Origin: Flavobacterium commune
Lineage (GTDB): Bacteria; Bacteroidota; Bacteroidia; Flavobacteriales; Flavobacteriaceae
DNA length: 64,000 bases
Reading direction: 5' to 3'
Assembly: GCF_001857965.1 (NCBI RefSeq)
Contig: NZ_CP017774.1
Span: 744,001 to 808,000, forward strand
Both the position numbers and the translations under genes were made by a program. Position 1 is the first letter of the stretch; each line of letters begins with the position of its first letter. Below the pieces are notes generated by a model, which searched no databases, had not been told where the DNA came from, and saw nothing but the letters and a program-made list of their open reading frames with translations. This document shows positions 25,874-33,081 of the stretch, piece after piece.

Positions 25874-26611
25874 ATGTTTACACTATTCAAATCCAAGCCA
25901 ACTCTAAAGGAATTAATTCCTGACAATCATATTGACATCCATTCGCATTTGCTACCGGGTATTGATGATGGGGCAAAAACTTTTGAGGATTCCTTACGTT
26001 TAACTCAGGCCTTGAAAAGTTTTGGTATTTCTCAATTCATTACCACACCTCACATTATTCAACATGTTTGGGAGAACACCCATGAGCAGATTATAGCCAA
26101 TAAAAACAGTACTGTTGAGAAACTCCATAAAAACAACATTACTATTCCGTTTCAGGCAGCTGCCGAATATTTGATGGATGATCAGTTTGTTCGCTTGTTT
26201 CAGTCGAACGATTTATTGACCTTGAAGGATAATCACGTGTTAGTTGAAATGTCGTATATCAATGCACCTATTCAGTTGTATTCGATTTTATTCGACTTAA
26301 GAGTAGCCGGTTACACTCCAGTTTTGGCACATCCGGAAAGGTATTTGTTTTATCACAAAAATTTTAACGAATACGAAAAACTTAAAAAAGCAGGTTGTTT
26401 GTTTCAACTCAACTTACTGGCTGTAGTGGGTTATTACGGAGAAAACATTACTAAAATTGCAGAGAGCTTACTGCAAAAAGGAATGTATGATTTTGTAGGT
26501 TCTGATGTACATCATGATAATCATATTGCCGCTTTTGAACAAAAAATTAAAATAAAAGAGGTACAACCGCTAAAAGATATTATTGCTAATAATCAGTTTT
26601 TCAAATACTGA
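25874..26611 (+). CDS. CpsB/CapC-type PHP-domain tyrosine-protein phosphatase
   Basis: The 245-residue protein has a metal-binding PHP domain: DIHSHLLPGIDDGAKTFEDS (21-40) holds the HSHxLPGxDDG signature. ITTPHI (about 57-62), EYLMDD (about 96), LAHPERY (about 153-159) and GSDVHHDNH (about 213-221) complete the active site. This is the CpsB/YwqE family, which dephosphorylates BY-kinases such as the Wzc found at 33082. It is thus likely to control chain length or export. It is the only gene on the plus strand, so it divides the minus-strand locus into two halves. A promoter box sits just before the start codon. No signal peptide. Confidence 0.93.
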   Translation: MFTLFKSKPTLKELIPDNHIDIHSHLLPGIDDGAKTFEDSLRLTQALKSFGISQFITTPHIIQHVWENTHEQIIANKNSTVEKLHKNNITIPFQAAAEYLMDDQFVRLFQSNDLLTLKDNHVLVEMSYINAPIQLYSILFDLRVAGYTPVLAHPERYLFYHKNFNEYEKLKKAGCLFQLNLLAVVGYYGENITKIAESLLQKGMYDFVGSDVHHDNHIAAFEQKIKIKEVQPLKDIIANNQFFKY

Positions 26612-26656
26612 TTGCGCAGATTTTTCTTTCAAAACTTTGCAGTGTTTTTTTTAAAC

Positions 26657-26700
26657 CATATACCTGTCTGCCGACAGGCAGGAGTCATATAAGTTTTTAT
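26657..26700. repeat. 44-bp repeat with CCTGTCTGCCGACAGGCAGG core, copy 1
   Basis: The 44 bases are identical to 37454-37497 in the same orientation. The core CCTGTCTGCCGACAGGCAGG (26663-26682) can pair as CCTGTC/GACAGG or as CTGCC/GGCAG, two competing stems. It lies between the convergent phosphatase and dehydratase genes, about 45 bases past the phosphatase stop. Confidence 0.8.
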
Positions 26701-26846
26701 AAGTTCCTCTCTGACTGATTAAATTTTCCTGAAGTAGATATAAGAACTATCCTTTGAAACTTTGCGATTAACATTAATACTTTGCAGTTTATTTGTCTTT
26801 ACCACAATCCCAATAGCTATCTGGACTTCCAACTTCCAACTTAGCA

Positions 26847-28814
26847 TCATTTATCCAACACCTCATAAGCCGAATTCATGCTCTTGAACTCAGGAACTAT
26901 TTTTTTCATTTTGCTTACAATAGCTTCTTTTTTATGAAAATTAGCAATCGTTATCAATTCTTCAATTTCGTCGTGCAGGATTTCGAATTCTTCCTGTACT
27001 TCTTCAGCAATCATAATTTTATGATGGTGGGTAGGAATTGTTTTTGAAGTATCATTCAGTAATTCTTCGTATAATTTTTCTCCCGGACGCAAACCTACAA
27101 TCTTGATTTTGATTTCTTCATCAGGTACAAAACCGGCTAGTTTGATCATTTTTCGGGCTAAATCGATAATCTTGACCGGTTTTCCCATATCGAAGATATA
27201 GATTTCGCCTCCTTTACCCATAGCCCCGGCTTCAAGAACCAACTGACAAGCCTCAGGAATAGTCATAAAGTATCGGATAATATCCGGATGCGTGATGGTT
27301 ATCGGTCCTCCGGCAGCTATTTGTTTGGTAAACAAAGGAACCACAGAACCATTAGATCCTAACACATTCCCAAAACGGGTGGTGATGAATTTAGTGTGTT
27401 TAAAATTTTTCTCAGCAATCGATTTTAACTGTAAAGATTGTACGTATTTCTCTGCAATACGTTTACTGGCTCCCATTACATTACTTGGGTTTACGGCCTT
27501 GTCGGTAGAAACCATTACAAAATTCTTTACCTTGTGTATACAAGATAAATCGGCTATAATTTTAGTTCCTTCCACATTAGTCAGAATGGCCTGCGATGGA
27601 TTTTCTTCCATCAAAGGCACATGCTTATAGGCTGCTGCATGAAAAACCACATCAGGCAGATGTTTTTTAAAGACAGCATTCATTGCATCTTTATTTCTAA
27701 TATCTGCCACTATGGTTACTAATTTTTCCTGAAAACCAAGATTAGCCAATTCTATAGACAAATTATGCAAAGGGGTTTCGGCCTGATCCACCGCTATGAT
27801 ATTTTCCGGCTTATAAAGCATTACCTGTCGCACTATTTCGCTACCTATGGAACCCGCAGCACCGCTTATTAGAATAGTTTTATCCTTTAATTGTTTAGAA
27901 ATCGCTTTACCATCTAAAACAATCGGTTTTCGCTCTAATAAATCTTCAATTTGTAAACTTTTTACTTTTTGAGAAATCTCTTTTTGATTTTCCCAATCGG
28001 TAATTAAGGGAACGATATAAACTTTGAAATTGAACTCCAAACATTGCTCCACGATAACCAATCGTTCCTCTTTCGACAAACTTTTATCGGCTATAATGAC
28101 TCCTTCGGCACCTACGGAACGCATCAATGTAGGTAATTTTTTCTTCTGAATTAATATAGGCAAATCCATCATTCTTTTGGATGAATTTTGACTATTCTTA
28201 TCAACAAAACCCACAATCTTAAAACGGCTGGGTACTTCCAGTTTTAAAGCATTGGCAACAGCAAGAGCATTGGCATCTGTTCCATAAATTATGGTTCTAG
28301 GTAATTTCACATCATTTCTTTCAGAAAAAAAGTGCTCAAAAACTTGTTTTACTACTACTCTATATAAAAACAAGCCGCAAAAAGATAGCACCATATTGAT
28401 GAAAAGTGCTGTGTTCAAATAAATTTTATAACCGTAGAAAAATTGAAATACAAAATTTAAACTCACAAAAAAAACCAGGACTGAAATTTGAGAAAACAAT
28501 AGCTTTATGGCATCTGTATAGGATGAATGTCTAATAATTCCTGCATAAGTTCTAAAAATCCAAAAAGAAAAGACATTTATTCCTATTAAGAAACAGATGT
28601 AAGGCACTTTATTATCAAAAGCGATATAATGCAAGCCAACACCATTGATAATCAGCTTTGTAAAGAAAAAACTAATAATAAGCACCATCAAGTCAATACC
28701 TAAAACAATCCATCTAGGTAAATAACTCAGATTACGAATAGTGAGCATCAAATCTCTTCTTAGAAGAAAATTGACAATCTTATTAACATTGTCTCTCTTA
28801 GTAGTTTTACTCAA
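26847..28814 (-). CDS. FlaA1/PglF/CapD-like membrane nucleotide-sugar 4,6-dehydratase
   Basis: The 655-residue protein has four N-terminal membrane segments (about residues 34-150), a FlaA1-type nucleotide-binding linker (about 165-285), and a C-terminal SDR dehydratase. ILISGAAGSIGSEIVRQVML (about 313-332) binds NAD. FVMVSTDKAVNPSNVMGASK (about 425-444) is the active-site region, with Met in place of the SDR Tyr before xxxK, as in PglF and WbpM. These make UDP-4-keto-6-deoxy-GlcNAc. With the DegT aminotransferase, PglD-like and PglC-like genes it gives a bacillosamine-type pathway. ATG codons at residues 1 and 23 are possible starts. A TTTG-N22-TATATTTG promoter lies about 184 bases upstream. 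Confidence 0.92.
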   Translation of the reverse strand: MSKTTKRDNVNKIVNFLLRRDLMLTIRNLSYLPRWIVLGIDLMVLIISFFFTKLIINGVGLHYIAFDNKVPYICFLIGINVFSFWIFRTYAGIIRHSSYTDAIKLLFSQISVLVFFVSLNFVFQFFYGYKIYLNTALFINMVLSFCGLFLYRVVVKQVFEHFFSERNDVKLPRTIIYGTDANALAVANALKLEVPSRFKIVGFVDKNSQNSSKRMMDLPILIQKKKLPTLMRSVGAEGVIIADKSLSKEERLVIVEQCLEFNFKVYIVPLITDWENQKEISQKVKSLQIEDLLERKPIVLDGKAISKQLKDKTILISGAAGSIGSEIVRQVMLYKPENIIAVDQAETPLHNLSIELANLGFQEKLVTIVADIRNKDAMNAVFKKHLPDVVFHAAAYKHVPLMEENPSQAILTNVEGTKIIADLSCIHKVKNFVMVSTDKAVNPSNVMGASKRIAEKYVQSLQLKSIAEKNFKHTKFITTRFGNVLGSNGSVVPLFTKQIAAGGPITITHPDIIRYFMTIPEACQLVLEAGAMGKGGEIYIFDMGKPVKIIDLARKMIKLAGFVPDEEIKIKIVGLRPGEKLYEELLNDTSKTIPTHHHKIMIAEEVQEEFEILHDEIEELITIANFHKKEAIVSKMKKIVPEFKSMNSAYEVLDK

Positions 28815-28997
28815 AATATTTTCCCTTTATTTTTAATCCTCAAAAATAGAACATAAAGACGTTAAAAAAAAACTTTCATAACTCATATTACTGAACAAAT
28901 ACATTAGTTTAATTTTCAACCTCAAATTACTCTAATTTTACAAATTTTAACGACTGTAAAATAGTATATAAATTTTATCCGTCTTTGACTAAGCAGT

Positions 28998-29030
28998 CAA
29001 ATATAAAGCTTATAATTTATGCTTTAACAA
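28998..29030 (-). promoter_or_regulatory. Candidate promoter of the FlaA1-like dehydratase gene
   Basis: On the minus strand a TTG (29028-29030) is followed after 22 bases by TATATTTG (28998-29005), which fits the flavobacterial TTG-N17-23-TAnnTTTG pattern. It overlaps the last codons of rfbA and would give a leader of roughly 180 bases. Confidence 0.45.
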
Positions 29031-29879
29031 ACCCAAAAGATATTCTCCATAACCTGATTTTTTCAAAGGTTCGGCTAAATCTCTTAGTTGTTGCTCTGAA
29101 ATAAATCCCTGTCGCCAGGCAATTTCTTCAATGCAGCCTACTTTTAATCCCTGACGCTCTTCAATAACCTGAACAAATTGTCCCGCCTGCATCAAACTGT
29201 TAAAAGTTCCTGTATCTAACCAGGCCGTTCCTCTACTCAATATACCAACTTTTAAGGCTCCTTTTTCTAAATAGGCTTTATTGACATCGGTAATTTCATA
29301 TTCACCTCTGGCACTTGGTTGAATATTCTTAGCGATTTCTACCACCGAATTATCATAAAAATACAATCCCGGCACTGCATAATTGGATTTGGGTTCCAAT
29401 GGTTTTTCTTCAATTGAAATAGCGTTCAAATCCTTATCAAATTCAACCACTCCATAACGCTCCGGATCAGAAACATGATAAGCAAATACAACTCCTCCTT
29501 CGGGATTGCAATTAGACTGTAACAACTCATCCATATTAGAACCAAAGAAAATATTATCTCCCAGAACTAAGGCTACACTATCATTGCCTATAAATTCTTC
29601 ACCAATAACAAAAGCCTGTGCCAAACCGTTAGGAACAGCCTGTTCGGCATAGCTAAATTGGCAACCTATAGCCGAACCGTCGCCCAATAATTTTTTGAAA
29701 TTAGGCAAATCATGCGGGGTAGAAATTATTAAAATTTCATTAATCCCTGCTGTCATCAACGTTGACAAAGGATAATAAATCATCGGTTTGTCATACACCG
29801 GCATCATCTGTTTACTCATAGCCAATGTTAAGGGATGTAAACGGGTTCCGGAACCTCCGGCAAGTATTATTCCTTTCAT
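29010..29879 (-). CDS. rfbA: Glucose-1-phosphate thymidylyltransferase
   Basis: RfbA (RmlA) makes dTDP-glucose from dTTP and glucose-1-phosphate. The 289 residues carry [20 protein letters not shown] (3-22), [20 protein letters not shown] (about 23-42), [12 protein letters not shown] (about 106-117), [20 protein letters not shown] (about 156-175) and [13 protein letters not shown] (about 220-232). The length is normal for the short RmlA class. It is the first step of the dTDP-rhamnose pathway, whose other three genes lie just upstream in the transcript (rfbB, rfbD, rfbC). The gap to rfbB is only 20 bases. Confidence 0.97.
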   Translation of the reverse strand: MKGIILAGGSGTRLHPLTLAMSKQMMPVYDKPMIYYPLSTLMTAGINEILIISTPHDLPNFKKLLGDGSAIGCQFSYAEQAVPNGLAQAFVIGEEFIGNDSVALVLGDNIFFGSNMDELLQSNCNPEGGVVFAYHVSDPERYGVVEFDKDLNAISIEEKPLEPKSNYAVPGLYFYDNSVVEIAKNIQPSARGEYEITDVNKAYLEKGALKVGILSRGTAWLDTGTFNSLMQAGQFVQVIEERQGLKVGCIEEIAWRQGFISEQQLRDLAEPLKKSGYGEYLLGLLKHKL

Positions 29880-29899
29880 GGTTTTACTAATTTTGAGAA

Positions 29900-30949
29900 T
29901 TAATTCGAATACTGTTTCTCATAATACGAAGCATAAGCCCCGGAAGTCACATGATCCAGCCAGGTTTGATTTTCCATATACCAATTGACAGTTTTTTCCA
30001 AACCTTGTTCGAAAGTAACCGATGGTTCCCAGCCTAACTCTTTGTTTATTTTAGTCGCATCAATAGCATAACGCAAATCATGTCCCGGACGGTCTTTTAC
30101 ATAAGTAATTAACTTTTCAGATGTTCCTTCGGCTCTGCCTAATTTTTCGTCCATGATTTTGCAAAGTAACTTCACCAAATCAATATTTTGCCATTCATTA
30201 AAACCACCAATATTGTAAGTATCGTGATTTTTACCTTCGTGAAAAACCAAATCAATTGCAACGGCATGATCTTCAACAAATAACCAATCTCTGGTGTATT
30301 TCCCATCTCCATAAACGGGTAAAGGCTTATTATTGATAATATTATTGATAAACAACGGAATCAATTTCTCCGGAAAATGATTCGGCCCGTAATTATTGGA
30401 ACAATTGGTCAGTACATAAGGTAAACCATAAGTTTCGCCATAAGCACGTACAAAATGGTCGGAACTGGCCTTAGAAGCCGAATAAGGGGAATTAGGGTCG
30501 TAAGCCGTAGTCTCAGTAAACAAACCTTCAGCTCCTAAGCTACCATACACCTCATCGGTACTGATATGATAGAAACGTTTTCCTTCAATATTGTCTTTCC
30601 AAATCGTTTTAGCCGCATTTAACAAATTAACTGTCCCAATAACATTGGTTTTTACAAATGCCATCGGGTCAGTTATCGAACGATCCACATGCGATTCGGC
30701 CGCCAAATGCAATACGCCGTCAAATTGATGTTCGGCAAACAATTGATCTATAAAAGCAGCATCAACAATATCCCCTTTTATAAAAGTGTAATTAGGATAC
30801 TTTTCAATATCAGCTATATTTTCCAGATTTCCGGCATACGTCAAAGCATCCAAATTAAAGATTTGACACTCCGGATATCTTGTAACAAAACGTCTCACCA
30901 CATGAGAACCGATAAAACCGGCACCACCGGTAATTAGTATTTTTTTCAT
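29900..30949 (-). CDS. rfbB: dTDP-glucose 4,6-dehydratase
   Basis: RfbB converts dTDP-glucose to dTDP-4-keto-6-deoxyglucose. The 349 residues have the NAD-binding [20 protein letters not shown] (4-23), [15 protein letters not shown] (about 81-95), [10 protein letters not shown] (about 133-142), the catalytic Tyr and Lys in [20 protein letters not shown] (about 156-175), and [20 protein letters not shown]. All these fit the RmlB subfamily rather than other SDR dehydratases. It is 20 bases before rfbA and separated from rfbD by a 221-base repeat-bearing gap. Confidence 0.97.
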   Translation of the reverse strand: MKKILITGGAGFIGSHVVRRFVTRYPECQIFNLDALTYAGNLENIADIEKYPNYTFIKGDIVDAAFIDQLFAEHQFDGVLHLAAESHVDRSITDPMAFVKTNVIGTVNLLNAAKTIWKDNIEGKRFYHISTDEVYGSLGAEGLFTETTAYDPNSPYSASKASSDHFVRAYGETYGLPYVLTNCSNNYGPNHFPEKLIPLFINNIINNKPLPVYGDGKYTRDWLFVEDHAVAIDLVFHEGKNHDTYNIGGFNEWQNIDLVKLLCKIMDEKLGRAEGTSEKLITYVKDRPGHDLRYAIDATKINKELGWEPSVTFEQGLEKTVNWYMENQTWLDHVTSGAYASYYEKQYSN

Positions 30950-30961
30950 TTATTTCTAATT

Positions 30962-30995
30962 TTACGAATCAATTCGGATTGACACGAATTAATTA
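30962..30995. repeat. AATTCGNATTGACACGAATT repeat, copy 1
   Basis: ACGAATCAATTCGGATTGAC followed by ACGAATTAATTATT is built of AATTCG/CGAATT units. A related tract, ATTCGTGACAATTCGCGATA, lies at 32396-32438. It sits just upstream of rfbB. Confidence 0.45.
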
Positions 30996-31128
30996 TTCTT
31001 TTTTTTCTTTCTACCTCTAAATTTTTGGCTTCTATTTCGGCGGATTGAAAAAAACAAAAATTTATGCTTTTCTTCTTCCTCAAAATTTCTTTTCTTTCCC
31101 CTCCCTAAAGGGTGGAAAAATAAATTTA

Positions 31129-31185
31129 CTAACTTCCAACTCCCAACTTCCAACTCCCAACTCCCATCTTCTAACCTCTAACTTT
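31129..31185. repeat. TTCTAACCTCTAAC tandem repeat tract, copy 2 (overlaps rfbD end)
   Basis: Units such as AACTTCCAACTCCCAACTTC and CTTCTAACCTCTAAC repeat across 57 bases. The last 15 bases form the stop and final codons (LKVRG) of rfbD, so the gene's end has been made from repeat DNA. Confidence 0.7.
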
Positions 31186-32031
31186 CAATAGCTCCATACA
31201 TTTTCTCAAACTTTCTTTATATCCGGGAACAGCAACACCAAAAGTAGTTTTGATTTTTGTTTTATCCAATAAAGAATAAGCGGGGCGTTTAGCCGGTGTT
31301 GGATATGCTGAAGAAGGAATTCCGCTAACAGTACAATCAAAACCTCCTATTTCCTGAATGGCTAAAGCAAATTGATACCAACTGATTTCACCTTCATTGG
31401 AGAAATTATAAATTCCGGCTTGCCAATTTGAATGATTGATAATAGTTAGAATAGCCTGAGCCAAATCGGCGGCATAAGTCGGACTTCCTATTTGGTCGTT
31501 TACCACATTCAGACTATCGCGTTCCTGCATTAAACGCGACATTGTTTTCACAAAATTATTTCCAAAACTGGAATACACCCAGGAAGTTCGAATAATAATC
31601 GCATTAGGATTATTCTGCATACAGGCTTTTTCTCCTGCCAGCTTGGTTACTCCATACACATTTATTGGAGCAGTTAGGGCATCTTCAGTCAATGGCACAG
31701 CCGAATTCCCATCAAAAACATAATCAGTCGAAACGTGAATCAATTTACAATTGTTTTCCGAACTCCATTGAGCCATAACAGCAACAGCCTGATGATTCAA
31801 CACATCCGATAATTCATATTCTGATTCCGCCTTATCCACCGCAGTATGAGCAGCACAATTGATAATGATTTGCGGATTAATTTCAGCAATTGTATCCGCT
31901 AAATTTTCCAAATCACACAAATCCAATTCCTGATAATCAGTAAAAACCCATTCGAAAGCTGTGTCATAAGACAACACTCTCAATTCAGAACCTAATTGTC
32001 CATTGGCACCAGTTACAAGTATTTTTTTCAT
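31171..32031 (-). CDS. rfbD: dTDP-4-dehydrorhamnose reductase
   Basis: RfbD reduces dTDP-4-keto-rhamnose to dTDP-L-rhamnose. I start at the ATG 32029-32031 (MKKILVTGANGQLGSELRVL). A GTG six codons upstream is in frame but adds only MVKKKI. The 286 residues have the NADPH-binding GANGQLGSELR (8-18), VDKAESE (about 68), HVSTDYVFDGNSAVPLTEDA (about 96-115), the catalytic YGVTKLAGEK (about 122-131) and TSWVYSSFGNNFVKTM (about 143-158). The final residues LKVRG come from the tandem repeat tract. It is preceded by a 407-base gap full of repeats. Confidence 0.95.
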   Translation of the reverse strand: MKKILVTGANGQLGSELRVLSYDTAFEWVFTDYQELDLCDLENLADTIAEINPQIIINCAAHTAVDKAESEYELSDVLNHQAVAVMAQWSSENNCKLIHVSTDYVFDGNSAVPLTEDALTAPINVYGVTKLAGEKACMQNNPNAIIIRTSWVYSSFGNNFVKTMSRLMQERDSLNVVNDQIGSPTYAADLAQAILTIINHSNWQAGIYNFSNEGEISWYQFALAIQEIGGFDCTVSGIPSSAYPTPAKRPAYSLLDKTKIKTTFGVAVPGYKESLRKCMELLKVRG

Positions 32032-32106
32032 TATTTTTTTTTTAACCACTAAAGTTAGAAGTCACAAAGGGTTCTTTTTAAATCTTAAATAACTACATTC
32101 TTTTTT

Positions 32107-32134
32107 GTTTTCCCCGATCCGCCGCGGCGGAAGT
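32107..32134. repeat. CCGCCGCGG repeat, copy 2 (inverted)
   Basis: TTTTCCCCGATCCGCCGCGG followed by CGGAAGTC is the reverse-complement relative of the repeat at 25681-25712. It lies in the 407-base gap 32032-32438 together with the nested palindrome and an AATTCG tract; I see no gene in that gap. Confidence 0.55.
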
Positions 32135-32176
32135 CATAAATTATAACGTATAGGATCAATAATCACTTCTTAATTT

Positions 32177-32302
32177 ATACCATTTAGAAATATAGAGAAG
32201 TCTAATTGTTTTTTGTCAAATCGAGCGCAGTCGAGATTCAATATAAGGTTCTCGACTGCGCTCGAACTGACAATAAGACCATTTTATATTTCTAAATGGT
32301 AT
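32177..32302. repeat. Nested-palindrome, MITE-like element (126 bp)
   Basis: The ends ATACCATTTAGAAATATA (32177-32194) and TATATTTCTAAATGGTAT (32285-32302) are perfect 18-bp inverted repeats. Inside, TCGAGCGCAGTCGAGA (32221-32236) and TCTCGACTGCGCTCGA (32250-32265) form a perfect 16-bp palindrome with a 13-base loop, flanked by TTGTCA and TGACAA. No reading frame inside looks real. I see no clear target-site duplication. The inner motif recurs, with one change, inside the GT4 gene at 39334-39360. Confidence 0.8.
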
Positions 32303-32395
32303 TATTTTCCCTTTTAGGAATAAATACAAGAAAAAATTACAAACTGATAACTGATACCTGTCTCCATATAATACTAATTCTCGATTTAGATTAGA

Positions 32396-32438
32396 TAAAT
32401 TCGTGACAATTCGCGATAATTCGTTTTTAATTCGCATT
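32396..32438. repeat. AATTCG repeat tract, copy 2
   Basis: ATTCGTGACAATTCGCGATA followed by ATTCGTTTTTAATTCGCATT is a short degenerate tract directly after the rfbC stop codon. It resembles the tract at 30962-30995. Confidence 0.45.
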
Positions 32439-32987
32439 TTAAAACTCCCAATCAATATCCTTAAAGTACGGCAATACCAAATCCTTTTCAGAGACAATAA
32501 CCTCAGCTGAATCTAATTGCCAATCAATATTTAAAGCAGGATCATCATAGCGAATTCCTCTTTCACTCTCCTTGTCATACACCTGATCTACTTTATACAA
32601 TACTGAAGCCGTTTCGCTCAATACCGAAAAACCATGAGCAAAACCATGTGGAATCATTAACTGTTTTTTGTTTTCGGCACTTAAAACCACCGAAAAATGC
32701 TGCCCAAAAGTTGGTGAATCTTTCCTGATATCGACTGCTACATCGAGAATTTCTCCTTCTAACACACGAACTAATTTAGCCTGAGCAAAAGGATTAATCT
32801 GCAAATGCAAACCACGGATAACCCCTCTTTTAGAAAAAGACTGATTGTCCTGAATAAAATTATAGCTAATCCCGTTTTGGTTAAACTTAGCTTGATTGTA
32901 GGCTTCAAAAAAGTACCCTCTTTCATCATTAAAAACAGAGGGATTAATGATTACTAAATCCTGAATAGGTGTTTTTTCAATTGTCAT
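32439..32987 (-). CDS. rfbC: dTDP-4-dehydrorhamnose 3,5-epimerase
   Basis: RfbC epimerises dTDP-4-keto-6-deoxyglucose at C3 and C5. The 182-residue cupin has FNDERGYFFEAYNQAKF (about 18-34), the catalytic-histidine region RGVIRGLHLQINPFAQAKLV (about 54-73), EGEILDVAVDIRKDSPTFGQ (about 78-97) and IPHGFAHGFSVLSE (about 112-125). The size is typical. In the transcript it comes after wzc, separated by a hairpin with a U-rich tail, and it begins the dTDP-rhamnose set rfbC-rfbD-rfbB-rfbA. Confidence 0.96.
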   Translation of the reverse strand: MTIEKTPIQDLVIINPSVFNDERGYFFEAYNQAKFNQNGISYNFIQDNQSFSKRGVIRGLHLQINPFAQAKLVRVLEGEILDVAVDIRKDSPTFGQHFSVVLSAENKKQLMIPHGFAHGFSVLSETASVLYKVDQVYDKESERGIRYDDPALNIDWQLDSAEVIVSEKDLVLPYFKDIDWEF

Positions 32988-33000
32988 TTTATAAGATTGG

Positions 33001-33057
33001 ATAAATTAAAAAGCATCAAAAATTCATAAAATTGATGTTTTATAAACTTTTGATGCT
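33001..33057 (-). terminator. 20-bp hairpin with U-rich tail between wzc and rfbC
   Basis: The arms 33012-33031 and 33038-33057 pair over 20 positions with a six-base loop. The only two non-Watson-Crick positions are G-U wobbles in the minus-strand RNA (they would be A-C mismatches in plus-strand RNA). The stem ends GATGCT and is followed by TTTTAATTTAT on the minus strand. It would terminate or attenuate transcription leaving wza-wzc. Confidence 0.6.
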
Positions 33058-33081
33058 GTATGCTCTGTATGAGTTAATAAA

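Noticed and set aside
27292..27630. Plus-strand 112-codon open frame
   Set aside because: It is antisense to the SDR core of the FlaA1-like dehydratase and has no recognisable features.
32216..32497. 93-codon minus-strand open frame overlapping the end of rfbC
   Set aside because: It runs through the nested palindrome and the AATTCG tract, overlaps rfbC by 59 bases in another frame, and shows no domain; it is a by-product of the repeats.
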